A DNA stretch of 64,000 nt from Anolis sagrei (Eukaryota > Chordata > Lepidosauria > Squamata > Anolidae): NCBI RefSeq assembly GCF_037176765.1, contig NC_090021.1:152219370-152283369 (forward strand), in the 5' to 3' direction. The notes under the pieces were generated by a model. It was not told the origin of the DNA and ran no database searches. It worked only from the letters and a program-made list of their open reading frames with translations. Below, in pieces: positions 56,188-64,000 of this stretch (within the stretch, counting starts at the first letter, position 1; the number at the start of each line of letters is the position of its first letter). The position numbers were made by a program, and so were the translations under genes.

Positions 56188-57134
56188 ATTGTCGAAGGCT
56201 TTCATGGCTGGAATCACTAGGTTGTTGCAGGCTTTTTCGGGCTATATGGCCATGGTCTAGAGGCATTTTCTCCTGACGTTTTGCCTGCATCTATGGCAAG
56301 CATCCTCAGAGGTAGTGAGGTCTGTTGGAACTAGGAAAGTGGGCTTATATATCTGTGGAATGACCAGGGTGGGGCAAAGAACTCTTGTCTGCTGGACAAT
56401 TTCAACAGAAAGGAGGAGACCATGAAAATGAACAAAATCTGGCTACCAGTATTAAAAAAACTCTAAAATTACAACAGCAAAACAGCAGAGGGGAAAGAAT
56501 CAGGCACATCTAATTACTAGGGCTGGGCGGTTTCATTCGTTAATTTCGTAATTCATTATTAATTCGTATTTAAATTAGCTTACGATCCGATATTGAGCCA
56601 TTTTGGAATAGTGTGAGGAGTTAAATAGATTCGAAACAATTTTTCAATTTATTTCATAACTATTTCAAAATTGTTTCGAAATTGTTTCGAAATTGTTTCG
56701 TAATTATTTTCGCATGCCTGGTGCAAGTTTTATAGTTGTTGTTTGTTTTATCACACCAACAGTCAACAACAGAGGGAGAGGGAAGCTTCAGAAGTTCCTC
56801 CTGTCCCATTTGGAGGTTTTTTCAGCATATTTTTAGCATATTTGGAGGGTTTTTTTTAGCATATTGCGCAATCGCGTCCGCCATTAACGACTCGATTCAA
56901 AATTTACAAAATTTCGTATATTTCGAAATTTTTAAAAGGAAAATTTCGGAATTCTTTAAAGAAACGAAACGTGATGGACCCCTTAAAAATGAATTGAGTT
57001 TGGAAACAAATTTTTCCGTGGTTACCCAGCCCTACTAATCACCTCTCAACAAAAGATTCCCCCAGGCACAGCCAGGCCATCAAATGCTCATTAAGGTGGT
57101 CAGCTGAAACATTCACACCTAGCTCCAGCAGACA
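56188..57134. mobile_element. Penelope-like inverted copy, split by a hAT
   Basis: Minus terminus 56188-56392 (TATTGTCGAAGGCTTTCATG to CTTGTCTGCTGGA) meets plus C-terminal coding 56393-56517 (CAATTTCAACAGAAAGGAGG, ATGAACAAAATCTGGCTACC); the plus arm resumes at 57035 and ends in the spacer at 57134. No clear target duplication. Confidence 0.75.
56518..57034. mobile_element. hAT element with 8-bp target duplication
   Basis: Ends TAGGGCTGGGCGG and ACCCAGCCCTA are inverted repeats. Duplication CTAATTAC (56510-56517) / CTAATCAC (57035-57042) in PLE sequence. Body rich in TTTCGAAATTGTTTCG repeats. No transposase. Confidence 0.88.
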
Positions 57135-57139
57135 TCATC

Positions 57140-57640
57140 TTAGAAACATCTTAAAAAATCCCAACTTGCCTGCACAGTAAACTCAAGAAAGAGCATATAT
57201 AATTCATCAATGAAAGGAAAGATGAACCATCAAGAAAGAATACAGATATGTGCAGCCCAAGCTTGCAGGAAAAGTGTAAGGAAAGCTTAACATGAGCTGT
57301 GATAGGAAAGGCAATCAAAAAGCAGCCAAAATATTTGTTTTCAAGTATGTTTGGAGTAAGAGAGTGATGAAAGAAATGCTCCACAAAGATGGTAAAATGC
57401 TAACAGATCACAATGAAAAGACAGAAGTGATCAATACCTATTTTACTTCAGTTTCTCTCTCAAAAAAGGAGGACTGTGTGCAAAGACATTGATAAGGAAT
57501 CAGGACTGATAAGGTGTTAGCTAGGAATCACAGTTAGCTAAATAAATCCAAATCTATAGCACAATATGAACTGAACCCCAGAGTATCAAAGAAACTTGCT
57601 GGCATATTCTCAAAACCACTTGCCCTCATTTTTGACAAAT
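57140..57640 (+). mobile_element. old CR1-like coding fragment
   Basis: RKGNQKAAKIFVFKYVWSKR, EMLHKDGKMLTDHNEKTEVI, NTYFTSVS and later ELNPRVSKKLAGIFSKPLAL, IFDK match the linker-to-RT start of CR1 polyproteins (LLN.DG.LVT.D.EKAE..NAFFASVF; HPRVL.ELAD...PL.IIF). Strongly decayed. Confidence 0.6.
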
Positions 57641-57890
57641 AATCACCAAAGAATTTTAGAATTAAAATCAGCTTCTTCTTTATAGATTATAGGAAAGCCT
57701 TTGATGTTACAGATCATGGGAAACTATGGATTGTTCTTAAAGAAATGAGAATGCCACATATAATTGTTTTAAGTGTAACCTGTACTCGGGGCAGAATATG
57801 AAGAAAAGGAATGGTTTCCTATCAGAAAAGAGGCAGGAAAGTATGCATTTCATCACCCTATTTGCTTAACGTTTACACAGAATAGCTCAT

Positions 57891-60588
57891 GTTGTTGTTC
57901 ATTCGTTCAGTCGTCTCCGACTCTTCGTGACCTCATGGACCAGCCCACGCCAGAGCTCCCTGTCGGCCGTTACCACCCCCAGCTCCCTCAAGGTCAGTCC
58001 AGTCACTTCAAGGATGCCATCCATCCATCTTGCCCTTGGTCGGCCCCTTTTCCTTTTGCCTTCCACTTTCCCCAGCATAATTGTCTTCTCTAGGCTTTCC
58101 TGTCTCCTCATGATGTGGCCAAAGTACTTCAACTTTGTCTCTAGTATCTTTCCCTCCAGTGAGCAGTCGGGCTTTATTTCCTGGAGGATGGACTGGTTGG
58201 ATCTTCTCGCAGTCCAAGGCACTCTCAGAACTTTCCTCCAACACCACAGCTCAAAAGCATCGATCTTCCTTCGCTCAGCCTTCCCTAAGGTCCAGCTCTC
58301 ACATCCGTAGGTTACTACAGGGAATACCATGGCTTTGACTAGGCGGATCTTTGTTGCCAGTCTGATGTCTCTACTCTTTATTATTTTATCGAGATTGGAC
58401 ATTGCTCTCCTCCCAAGAAGTAAGCGTCTTCTGATTTCCTGGCCACAGTCTGCATCTGCAGTAATCTTTGCACCTAGAAATACAAAGTCTGTCACGGCCT
58501 CCACTGTTTCTCCCTCTATTTTCCAGTTGTCAATCATTCTTGTTGCCATAATCTTGGTTTTTTTGACGTTTAGCTGCAACCCGGCTTTTGCGCTTTCTTC
58601 TTTCGCCTTGATTAGAAGGCTCCTCAGCTCCTCCTCGCTTTCGGCCATCAGAGTGGTGTCATCTGCATATCTGAGGTTGTTAATGTTTCTTCCAGCAATT
58701 TTCACCCCAGCTTTGCATTCATCCAGCCCCGCACATCGCATGATGTGTTCTGCATACAAGTTAAAAAGGTTGGGTGAGAGGATGCAGCCTTGCCGGACGC
58801 CTTTCCCAATCTTGAACCAGTCTGTTGTTCCGTGGTCAGTTCTTACTGTTGCTACTTGGTCCTTGTACAGATTCCTCAGGAGAGAGACAAGGTGGCTTGG
58901 GATGCCCATCCCACTAAGAACTTGCCACAATTTATTATGATCCACACAGTCAAAGGCTTTAGAATAGTCAATGAAGCAGAAGTAGATGTTTTTCTGAAAC
59001 TCCCTGCCTTTCTCCATTATCCAGCGGATATTGGCAATCTGGTCTCTCGTTCCTCTGCCTTTTCTAAACCCAGCTTGAACATCTGGCAACTCTCGCTCCA
59101 TGTATTGCTGGAGTCTTCCTTGCAGGATCTTGAGCATTACCTTACTGGCATGAGAAATAAGGGCCACTGTACGGAAGTTTGAGCAGTCTTTCGCATTTCC
59201 CTTTTTTGGTATGGGGATATAAGTTGATTTTTTCCAGTCTGATGGCCATTCTTGTGTTTTCCATATTTGCTGGCAAATGGCATGCATCACCTTGACAGCA
59301 TCATCTTTTAAGATTTTAAACAGTTCAGCTGGGATCCCGTCGTCTCCTGCTGCCTTGTTGTTAGCAATGCTTCTTAAGGCCCATTCAACCTCACTCCTCA
59401 GGATGTCTGGTTCTAATTCATTCACCACACCGTCAAAACTATCCTCAATATTATTATCCTTCCTATACAGATCTTCTGTATAGTCTCGCCATCTTCTCTT
59501 GATCTCTTCAGCTTCTGTTAGGTCCCTGCCATCTTTGTTTCTTATCATACCAATTTTTGCCTGAAATTTACCTCCAATGTTTCTAATTTTCTGGAAGAGG
59601 TCTCTTGTCCTTCCTATTCTGTTGTCTTCTTCCACTTCCATGCATTGCTTATTTAAAAATAGTTCCTTATCTCTTCTGGCTAACCTCTGGAATTGCGCAT
59701 TTAACTGGGCATATCTCCCCTTATCCCTGTTTCCTTTTGCTTTCCTCCTTTCTTGGGCTACTTCCAGTGTCTCAGCAGACAACCATTTTGCCTTTTTGGT
59801 TTTCTTTTTCTTTGGGACGTACTTTGTTGCTGCCTCCTGAACAATGTCTCGGACTTCTGTCCATAGTTCTTCTGGGACTCTGTTTACTAAATCTAGTCCT
59901 TCAAATCTGTTCTTCACTTCCACTGTATATTCGCTAGGAATGTTAGTGAGATCATATCTAACTGGTCTGTGTATTTTCCCTGATCTCTTTAGTTTTATTC
60001 TAAATTGGGCAATAAGAAGTTCGTGATCTGAGCTACAGTCAGCCCCAGGTCTTGTTTTCACCGACTGGATGGATGTCCGCCACCTTTGGCTGCAAAGGAT
60101 GTAGTCAATCTGATTTCGGTGTTGACCGTCTGGAGAGGTCCATGTGTAAAGCCGTCTTTTAGGTTGTTGGAAGAGAGTATTCGTTATACACAGCGAGTTT
60201 TCCTGGCAAAATTCTATCAGCCTGCGTCCCGCTTCATTTTGTTCTCCCAGACCATGCTTGCCTGTGATCCCAGTTGTCATTTGACTTCCCACCTTGGCAT
60301 TCCAGTCTCCTGTAATGAAAATAATGTCTCTTTTTGGTGTATTATCCAGTAGTTCCTGCAGATCCTCATAGAACTGATCTACTTCTGCTTCTTCAGCAGC
60401 TGTGGTTGGGGCATATATTTGGATCACTGTAATGTTGAAAGGCTTTCCTTGCACTCGAATTGAGATCATTCTGTCATTTTTTGGGTTGTATCCAAGCACC
60501 GCTTTAGCGAATTTCTTATTAATTATGAAGGCTACTCCATTTCTTCGATGTTCCTCTTGTCCGCAGTAGTAGATCTGGTGGTCATCTG
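57891..60588 (-). mobile_element. RTE-BovB LINE, young, slightly 5'-truncated
   Basis: Target duplication GAATAGCTCAT at 57880-57890 and about 60589-60599. The 3' end is a short AAC-repeat (GAACAACAAC) directly after the stop codon, as usual for BovB with its very short 3' UTR. The 5' side ends inside the endonuclease domain. Confidence 0.93.
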
Positions 60589-60598
60589 AATAGCTCAT
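57899..60598 (-). CDS. RTE-BovB endonuclease / reverse transcriptase frame, 899 codons
   Basis: Unbroken frame for target-primed reverse transcription. AP-endonuclease-like domain from residue 1: VIQIYAPTTAAEEAEVDQFY, FITGDWNAKVGSQMT near 97, RNQIDYILCSQRWRTSIQ, SSDHELLIAQFRIKL near 192. RT: KSTYIPIPKKGNAKDCSNFR, YFCFIDYSKAFDCVDHNKLW, GKGVRQGCILSPNLFNLYAE, INNLRYADDTTLMAESEEEL (YADD near 635). C-terminus KRKRGRPRARWMDGILEVTG to HEVTKSRRRLNE. The ATG and next codons come from the target duplication. The first part of the endonuclease (its N/E motif) is missing, so activity is unlikely, but RT looks whole. Related BovB families moved horizontally between squamates and ruminants. Confidence 0.93.
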   Translation of the reverse strand: MSYSDDHQIYYCGQEEHRRNGVAFIINKKFAKAVLGYNPKNDRMISIRVQGKPFNITVIQIYAPTTAAEEAEVDQFYEDLQELLDNTPKRDIIFITGDWNAKVGSQMTTGITGKHGLGEQNEAGRRLIEFCQENSLCITNTLFQQPKRRLYTWTSPDGQHRNQIDYILCSQRWRTSIQSVKTRPGADCSSDHELLIAQFRIKLKRSGKIHRPVRYDLTNIPSEYTVEVKNRFEGLDLVNRVPEELWTEVRDIVQEAATKYVPKKKKTKKAKWLSAETLEVAQERRKAKGNRDKGRYAQLNAQFQRLARRDKELFLNKQCMEVEEDNRIGRTRDLFQKIRNIGGKFQAKIGMIRNKDGRDLTEAEEIKRRWRDYTEDLYRKDNNIEDSFDGVVNELEPDILRSEVEWALRSIANNKAAGDDGIPAELFKILKDDAVKVMHAICQQIWKTQEWPSDWKKSTYIPIPKKGNAKDCSNFRTVALISHASKVMLKILQGRLQQYMERELPDVQAGFRKGRGTRDQIANIRWIMEKGREFQKNIYFCFIDYSKAFDCVDHNKLWQVLSGMGIPSHLVSLLRNLYKDQVATVRTDHGTTDWFKIGKGVRQGCILSPNLFNLYAEHIMRCAGLDECKAGVKIAGRNINNLRYADDTTLMAESEEELRSLLIKAKEESAKAGLQLNVKKTKIMATRMIDNWKIEGETVEAVTDFVFLGAKITADADCGQEIRRRLLLGRRAMSNLDKIIKSRDIRLATKIRLVKAMVFPVVTYGCESWTLGKAERRKIDAFELWCWRKVLRVPWTARRSNQSILQEIKPDCSLEGKILETKLKYFGHIMRRQESLEKTIMLGKVEGKRKRGRPRARWMDGILEVTGLTLRELGVVTADRELWRGLVHEVTKSRRRLNE

Positions 60599-60599
60599 A

Positions 60600-60935
60600 G
60601 AATCAAAGAATCAAAGAGTTGGAAGAGACCTCATGGGCCATCCAGTCCAACCCCCTGCCAAGAAGCAGGAATATTGCATTCAAATCACCCCTGACAGATG
60701 GCCATCAGCCTCTGTTTAAAAGCTTCCAAAGAAGGAGCCTCCACCACACTCCGGGGCAGAGAGTTCCACTGCTGAACGGCTCTCACAGTCAGGAAGTTCT
60801 TCCTCATGTTCAGATGGAATCTCCTTTCTTGTAGTTTGAAGTCACTGTTCCTCGTCCTAGTCTCCAGGGAAGCAGAAAACAAGCTTGCTCCCTCCTCTCC
60901 GTGGCTTCCTCTCACATATTTATATTTATACGTAA
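60600..60935 (-). mobile_element. CR1 LINE 3' end
   Basis: Minus coding [55 protein letters not shown] and the GATTCT tail, into which the younger BovB inserted. Sits inside the ancient BovB. Confidence 0.88.
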
Positions 60936-61157
60936 AGCAGGATTAGATGCAGAACTGGAGGAGGGAACATCAACCATTTACGATATGCAGATGACACCAT
61001 ACTACTTCTACAACTACCAGAAAATAGAAAAAATGATTACTGAAGAAGTCAAGGAAGAAAAGTGCAAAGGCAAATTTACAACTGAACATTAGAAAAACTT
61101 CACTCATAGAGCTTTTTTAAAATATGCAAAAGTTATCTGCCCACAATAAACCACCTA

Positions 61158-61380
61158 GGGTGCAACTACACTGTAGAATTAATGGAGTTTAAAACCACTT
61201 TAACTGCCATGGCTCAATGCTATGGAATCAGGGGAGTTATAGTTTTATAAAGTCTTTAGCCTTCTTTACCAAATAATGCTCATGCCTCACCAAACTACAA
61301 CTCCCAGGATTCCATTGCATAGAGCCATGGCAGTTAAAAAGGGGTCAAACTGCACTAATTCTACATTACAGATACATCCT
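61158..61380. mobile_element. palindromic MITE, complete
   Basis: AGGGTGCAACTACACTGTAG ... AACTGCCATGGCTCAATGCT on the left mirrors AGAGCCATGGCAGTTAAAAA ... CTACATTACAGATACATCCT on the right. hAT affinity is inference. Confidence 0.82.
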
Positions 61381-61572
61381 TAGAGAAAGGGAGGGAGAGA
61401 AGGAGAAAGAGAGAGAGATAAAGCAAGTATTATTCAAAGCATGGAGAAATTACATTTTGACCTGCAGCTTCCAGAATCCCCAGCATGGCTTTCCTGGTGG
61501 GATTCACCACGTTCTAGTTCATAAGGGAGTTTACCAAGCTCTGAGTTTCCCCTGTATGTTTGTGCACATGTA
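61381..61572. repeat. short (GA)n-rich stretch and unassigned DNA
   Basis: GA-rich at 61383-61420 (GGGAGGGAGAGAAGGAGAAA). The rest shows nothing recognised. Confidence 0.6.
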
Positions 61573-61690
61573 CAAGGGATATTTTTTAAGTAAGGTCCGT
61601 TTTGTTGTAGAAACTAGTAGTTCGCGTGCATATTGCAATGAGCACATACGTCGTGTACCAGCATGCCTCGAGAACAACTGTGAAAAACGA
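61573..61690 (+). mobile_element. mariner 5' end fragment
   Basis: TA then CAAGGGATATTTTTTAAGTA, AGGTCCGTTTTGTTGTAG, GTACCAGCATGCCTCGAGAA: the same end as the mariner at 8777-9375 (reverse complement of about 9255-9375). Only the first 118 bp. Confidence 0.85.
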
Positions 61691-62155
61691 AATGCAAAGA
61701 TACAGAATGGGGGGTGCCTGGCTCGAGAGCAGTACATGTAAAAAAGATCTTGGAGTCCTCGTGGGCAACAAGTTAAACATGAGCCACCAATGTGATGTGG
61801 CGGCAAAAAAGCCAATGGGATTTTGGCCTGCATCAATAGGAGCATAGTGTCTAGATTTAGGGAAGTCATGCTACCCATGCTCTATTCTGCTTTGGTTAGA
61901 CCACACCTGGAATATTGTGTCCAATTTTGGGCACCACAATTCAAGAGAGATATTGACAAGCTGGAATGTGTCCAGAGGAGGGCGACTAAAATGATCAAGG
62001 GTCTGGAGAACAAGCCCTATGAGGAGCAGCTTAGGGAACTGGGCATGTTTAGCCTGAAGAAGAGAAGGCTGAGAGGAGATATGATAGCCATGTATAAATA
62101 TGTGAGAGGAAGCCACAGAGAGGAGGGAGCAAGCTTGTTTTCTGCTTCCTTGCAG
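61691..62155 (+). mobile_element. CR1 LINE, C-terminal RT part
   Basis: Plus coding: [110 protein letters not shown]. One frame shift near 61830. Breaks off at LFSASLQ where LINE Y begins. Confidence 0.9.
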
Positions 62156-62540
62156 ACCATCTCCCAAAGCAGTTGCTCTACTCTGAACTCAAGAACGGAA
62201 GATGGGCTCAAAGCCAACCTTAAAAACTCTGGCATAGACACTGAGAACTGGGAAGCCCTGGCCCTTGAGCGCTCCAGCTGGAGGTCAGCTATGACCAGCA
62301 GTGATGCAGAATTCAAAGGGGCATCAATTGAGGGTGAAAGTGAGAAGCATGCCAAGAAGAAGGCACATCAAGCTAACCCTGACTGGAACTGCCTTCCATC
62401 TGGAAACGGATGTCCTCACTGCAGGAGAACATGCGGATCAAGAATAGGGCTCCACAGCCACCTACAGACCCACCGCCAAGACACCACATCTGGAAGACAA
62501 TCATCCTCAAGCTACGAAGGATCGCCTAAGTAAGTAAAGT
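62156..62540 (+). mobile_element. LINE Y 3' end fused to CR1
   Basis: In frame with the CR1 (61823-62533): [60 protein letters not shown] (C2H2 finger), then GGATCGCCTAAGTAAGTAAA, the LINE Y end and tail. The junction at CCATCTCCCAAAGCAGTTGC looks like a template switch. Confidence 0.82.
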
Positions 62541-63088
62541 ACATTTCCTTAGCTAAAACTGTTTTTCAAGGCATGGAGAAATATATTTGGGCATCATTAG
62601 TGTACTGATAGCACCCTGCCCCATGCCTCTAGATGATCTCTCCTGGTACTTTCATGCAAATGTAGAGATAGATGAACCAGCTTTGAAAGTTAACTAAACT
62701 TTGATTAAGACACTCACTTCTAGAACAAGCAATCAGAGTGGGTTTTTTTTTATAATGACTAGAGAAACAGTTTACGGACATTCACAAGGGGTTTTTTGAG
62801 TTCACAGTGCCACCATACAACGTTCAGTGTGTGTGCAGACAAAGATTAGTGCAGTCCTCGTAGATAAAGTGAAGCCATCAAAGGAAAAGAAAAGGACAGA
62901 GGTTGAAATGGTCCCTGGCTACAAGGCGATTCGATTCTTTACTTCAGTAGTTACGTTTTCTATATGTAAAAGTGAGGAGGAACAGACATGTAAACACAGA
63001 CCTCAGTGCATGTTCCTGTGCTCTTCACAGTTATCTTAAAGAGAGGATAATGAAAAGATACTTGTACAAGATGACAGAAGCACTTTGG
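62541..63088. other. no feature recognised
   Basis: Unique-looking AT-rich DNA; frames up to 70 codons without domains. Confidence 0.4.
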
Positions 63089-63195
63089 TTTATTTATTTA
63101 TTGACTTATTGACGGTGTTTCTACCTCGCTTTTCTCTACCCCAGAGGGGACTCCAGGCAGCTTACAAGTTGGCAACCATATGAAGCCATAGGATA
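63089..63195 (-). mobile_element. L2-like 3' end fragment
   Basis: TTTATTTATTTATTGACTTA and TCTACCCCAGAGGGGACTCC resemble the L2 3' UTR in reverse. Confidence 0.6.
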
Positions 63196-63198
63196 TAT

Positions 63199-64000
63199 TG
63201 TTGTTGTTGTTCATTCGTTCAGTCGTCTCTGACTCTTCGTGACCTCATGGACTAGTCCACGCCAGAGCTCCCTGTCAGCCGTCACCACCCCCAGCTCCTT
63301 CAAGGTCAGTCCAGTCACTTCAAGGATGCCATCCATCCATCTTGCCCTTGGTCGGCCCCTCTTCCTTTTGCCTTCCACTTTCCCCAGCATCATTGTCTTC
63401 TCTAGGCTTTCCTGTCTCCTCATGATGTGGCCAAAGAACTTCAACTTTGTCTCTAGTATCCTTCCCTCCAATGAGCAGCCGGGCTTTATTTCCTGGAGGA
63501 TGGACTGGTTGGATCTTCTCACAGTCCAAGGCACTCTCAGAACTTTCCTCCAACACCACAGCTCAAAAGCATCGATCTTCCTTCGCTCAGCCTTCCCTAA
63601 GGTCCAGCTCTCACATACTATTCGATCGAGATTGGACATTGCTCTCCTCCCAAGAAGTAAGCGTTTTCTGATTTCCTGGCCACAGTCTCCATCTGCAGTA
63701 ATCTTTGCACCTAGAAATACAAAGTCTGTCATGGCCTCCACATTTTCTCCCTCTATTTCCCAGTTGTCAATCATTCTTGTTGCCATAATCTTGGTTTTTT
63801 TGACGTTTAGCTGCAACCCAGCTTTTGCGCTTTCTTCTTTTACCTTGATTAGAAGGCTCCTCAGCTCCTCCTCGCTTTCGGCCATCAGAGCGGTGTCATC
63901 GGCATATCTGAGGTTGTTAATGTTTCTTCCAGCAATTTTCACCCCAGCTTTGCATTCATCAAGCCCCACACATCGCATGATGTGTTCTGCATACAAGTTA
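63199..64000 (-). mobile_element. RTE-BovB LINE, 3' part, runs off the window
   Basis: Minus frame 63211-63996 (261 codons) reads YAEHIMRCVGLDECKAGVKI, NNLRYADDTALMAESEEELR, ... HEVTKSQRRLNE and stop, with an AAC-repeat end. Compared with the copy at 57899 it lacks about 28 codons between NLDRI and VCESWTLGKAERR (in frame). Otherwise nearly identical, so young. Confidence 0.93.

Larger units (their letters stand above)
57641..61110 (+). mobile_element. ancient RTE-BovB copy, split by CR1 and a younger BovB
   Basis: 57650-57890 reads FFIDYRKAFDVTDHGKLWIV, KEMRMPHI, then GRKVCISSPYLLNVYTE, equivalent to IDYSKAFDCVDHNKLWQVL and GVRQGCILSPNLFNLYAE in the young copy. After the insertions, 60936-61100 continues RKAGLDAELEEG and HLRYADDTILL. 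Order and orientation (+) fit one element. Many breaks. Confidence 0.7.

Noticed and set aside
57927-60352. Plus-strand frames up to 203 codons across 57.9-60.4 kb
   Set aside because: Antisense shadows of the BovB frame; no independent domains.

Overview
The window looks like intergenic DNA from a squamate reptile, most likely an iguanian (Anolis-like) lizard. The evidence is the mixture of repeats: RTE-BovB, CR1, L2 and several other LINEs, a very active Penelope-like retroelement (PLE), a SINE with a BovB-like tail (Sauria type), two other tRNA-type SINEs, Helitron-like elements, mariners, and hAT MITEs with 8-bp target duplications. No bacterial gene, rRNA, CRISPR array or LTR/viral element was recognised. 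Species assignment is inference.

Layout: 1-2220 is a GC-rich satellite with 158-bp monomers and 370/474-bp higher-order units. 2.2-19 kb is a patchwork of PLE, CR1, L2, SINEs, Helitrons, a mariner and hATs, much of it nested. 19.3-22.6 kb is a PLE inserted as a head-to-head dimer that carries an unbroken 707-codon RT plus GIY-YIG frame. 23-41 kb holds more nested PLE, L2, BovB and CR1 copies and a LINE with a C-terminal zinc finger. 41-45 kb has a mariner broken up by LINEs, a 300-bp palindrome and two tandem Helitron-like copies. 49.9-51.5 kb is a second long PLE. 52.6-53.3 kb holds five well-spliced exons ending in a stop, which are the 3' end of an unrecognised host gene. 53.5-56 kb is a YIPF4 retrocopy duplicated in tandem. 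57.6-61.1 kb is an ancient BovB split by a CR1 and by a younger BovB with an 899-codon open frame. A further BovB runs off the right edge.

The window works mainly as a record of retroelement machinery. Target-site duplications can be read for many insertions, so relative ages follow from nesting. The most unusual themes are: PLE insertions that arrive as inverted or tandem dimers between one pair of target duplications; three SINE families whose 3' tails each match a different LINE present in the window; and a host gene whose short exons have been duplicated, once in inverted orientation just after the stop codon.

All readings were made by eye. Family names rest on remembered protein and repeat signatures, not on searches, and boundaries without a named target duplication are approximate by tens of bases.
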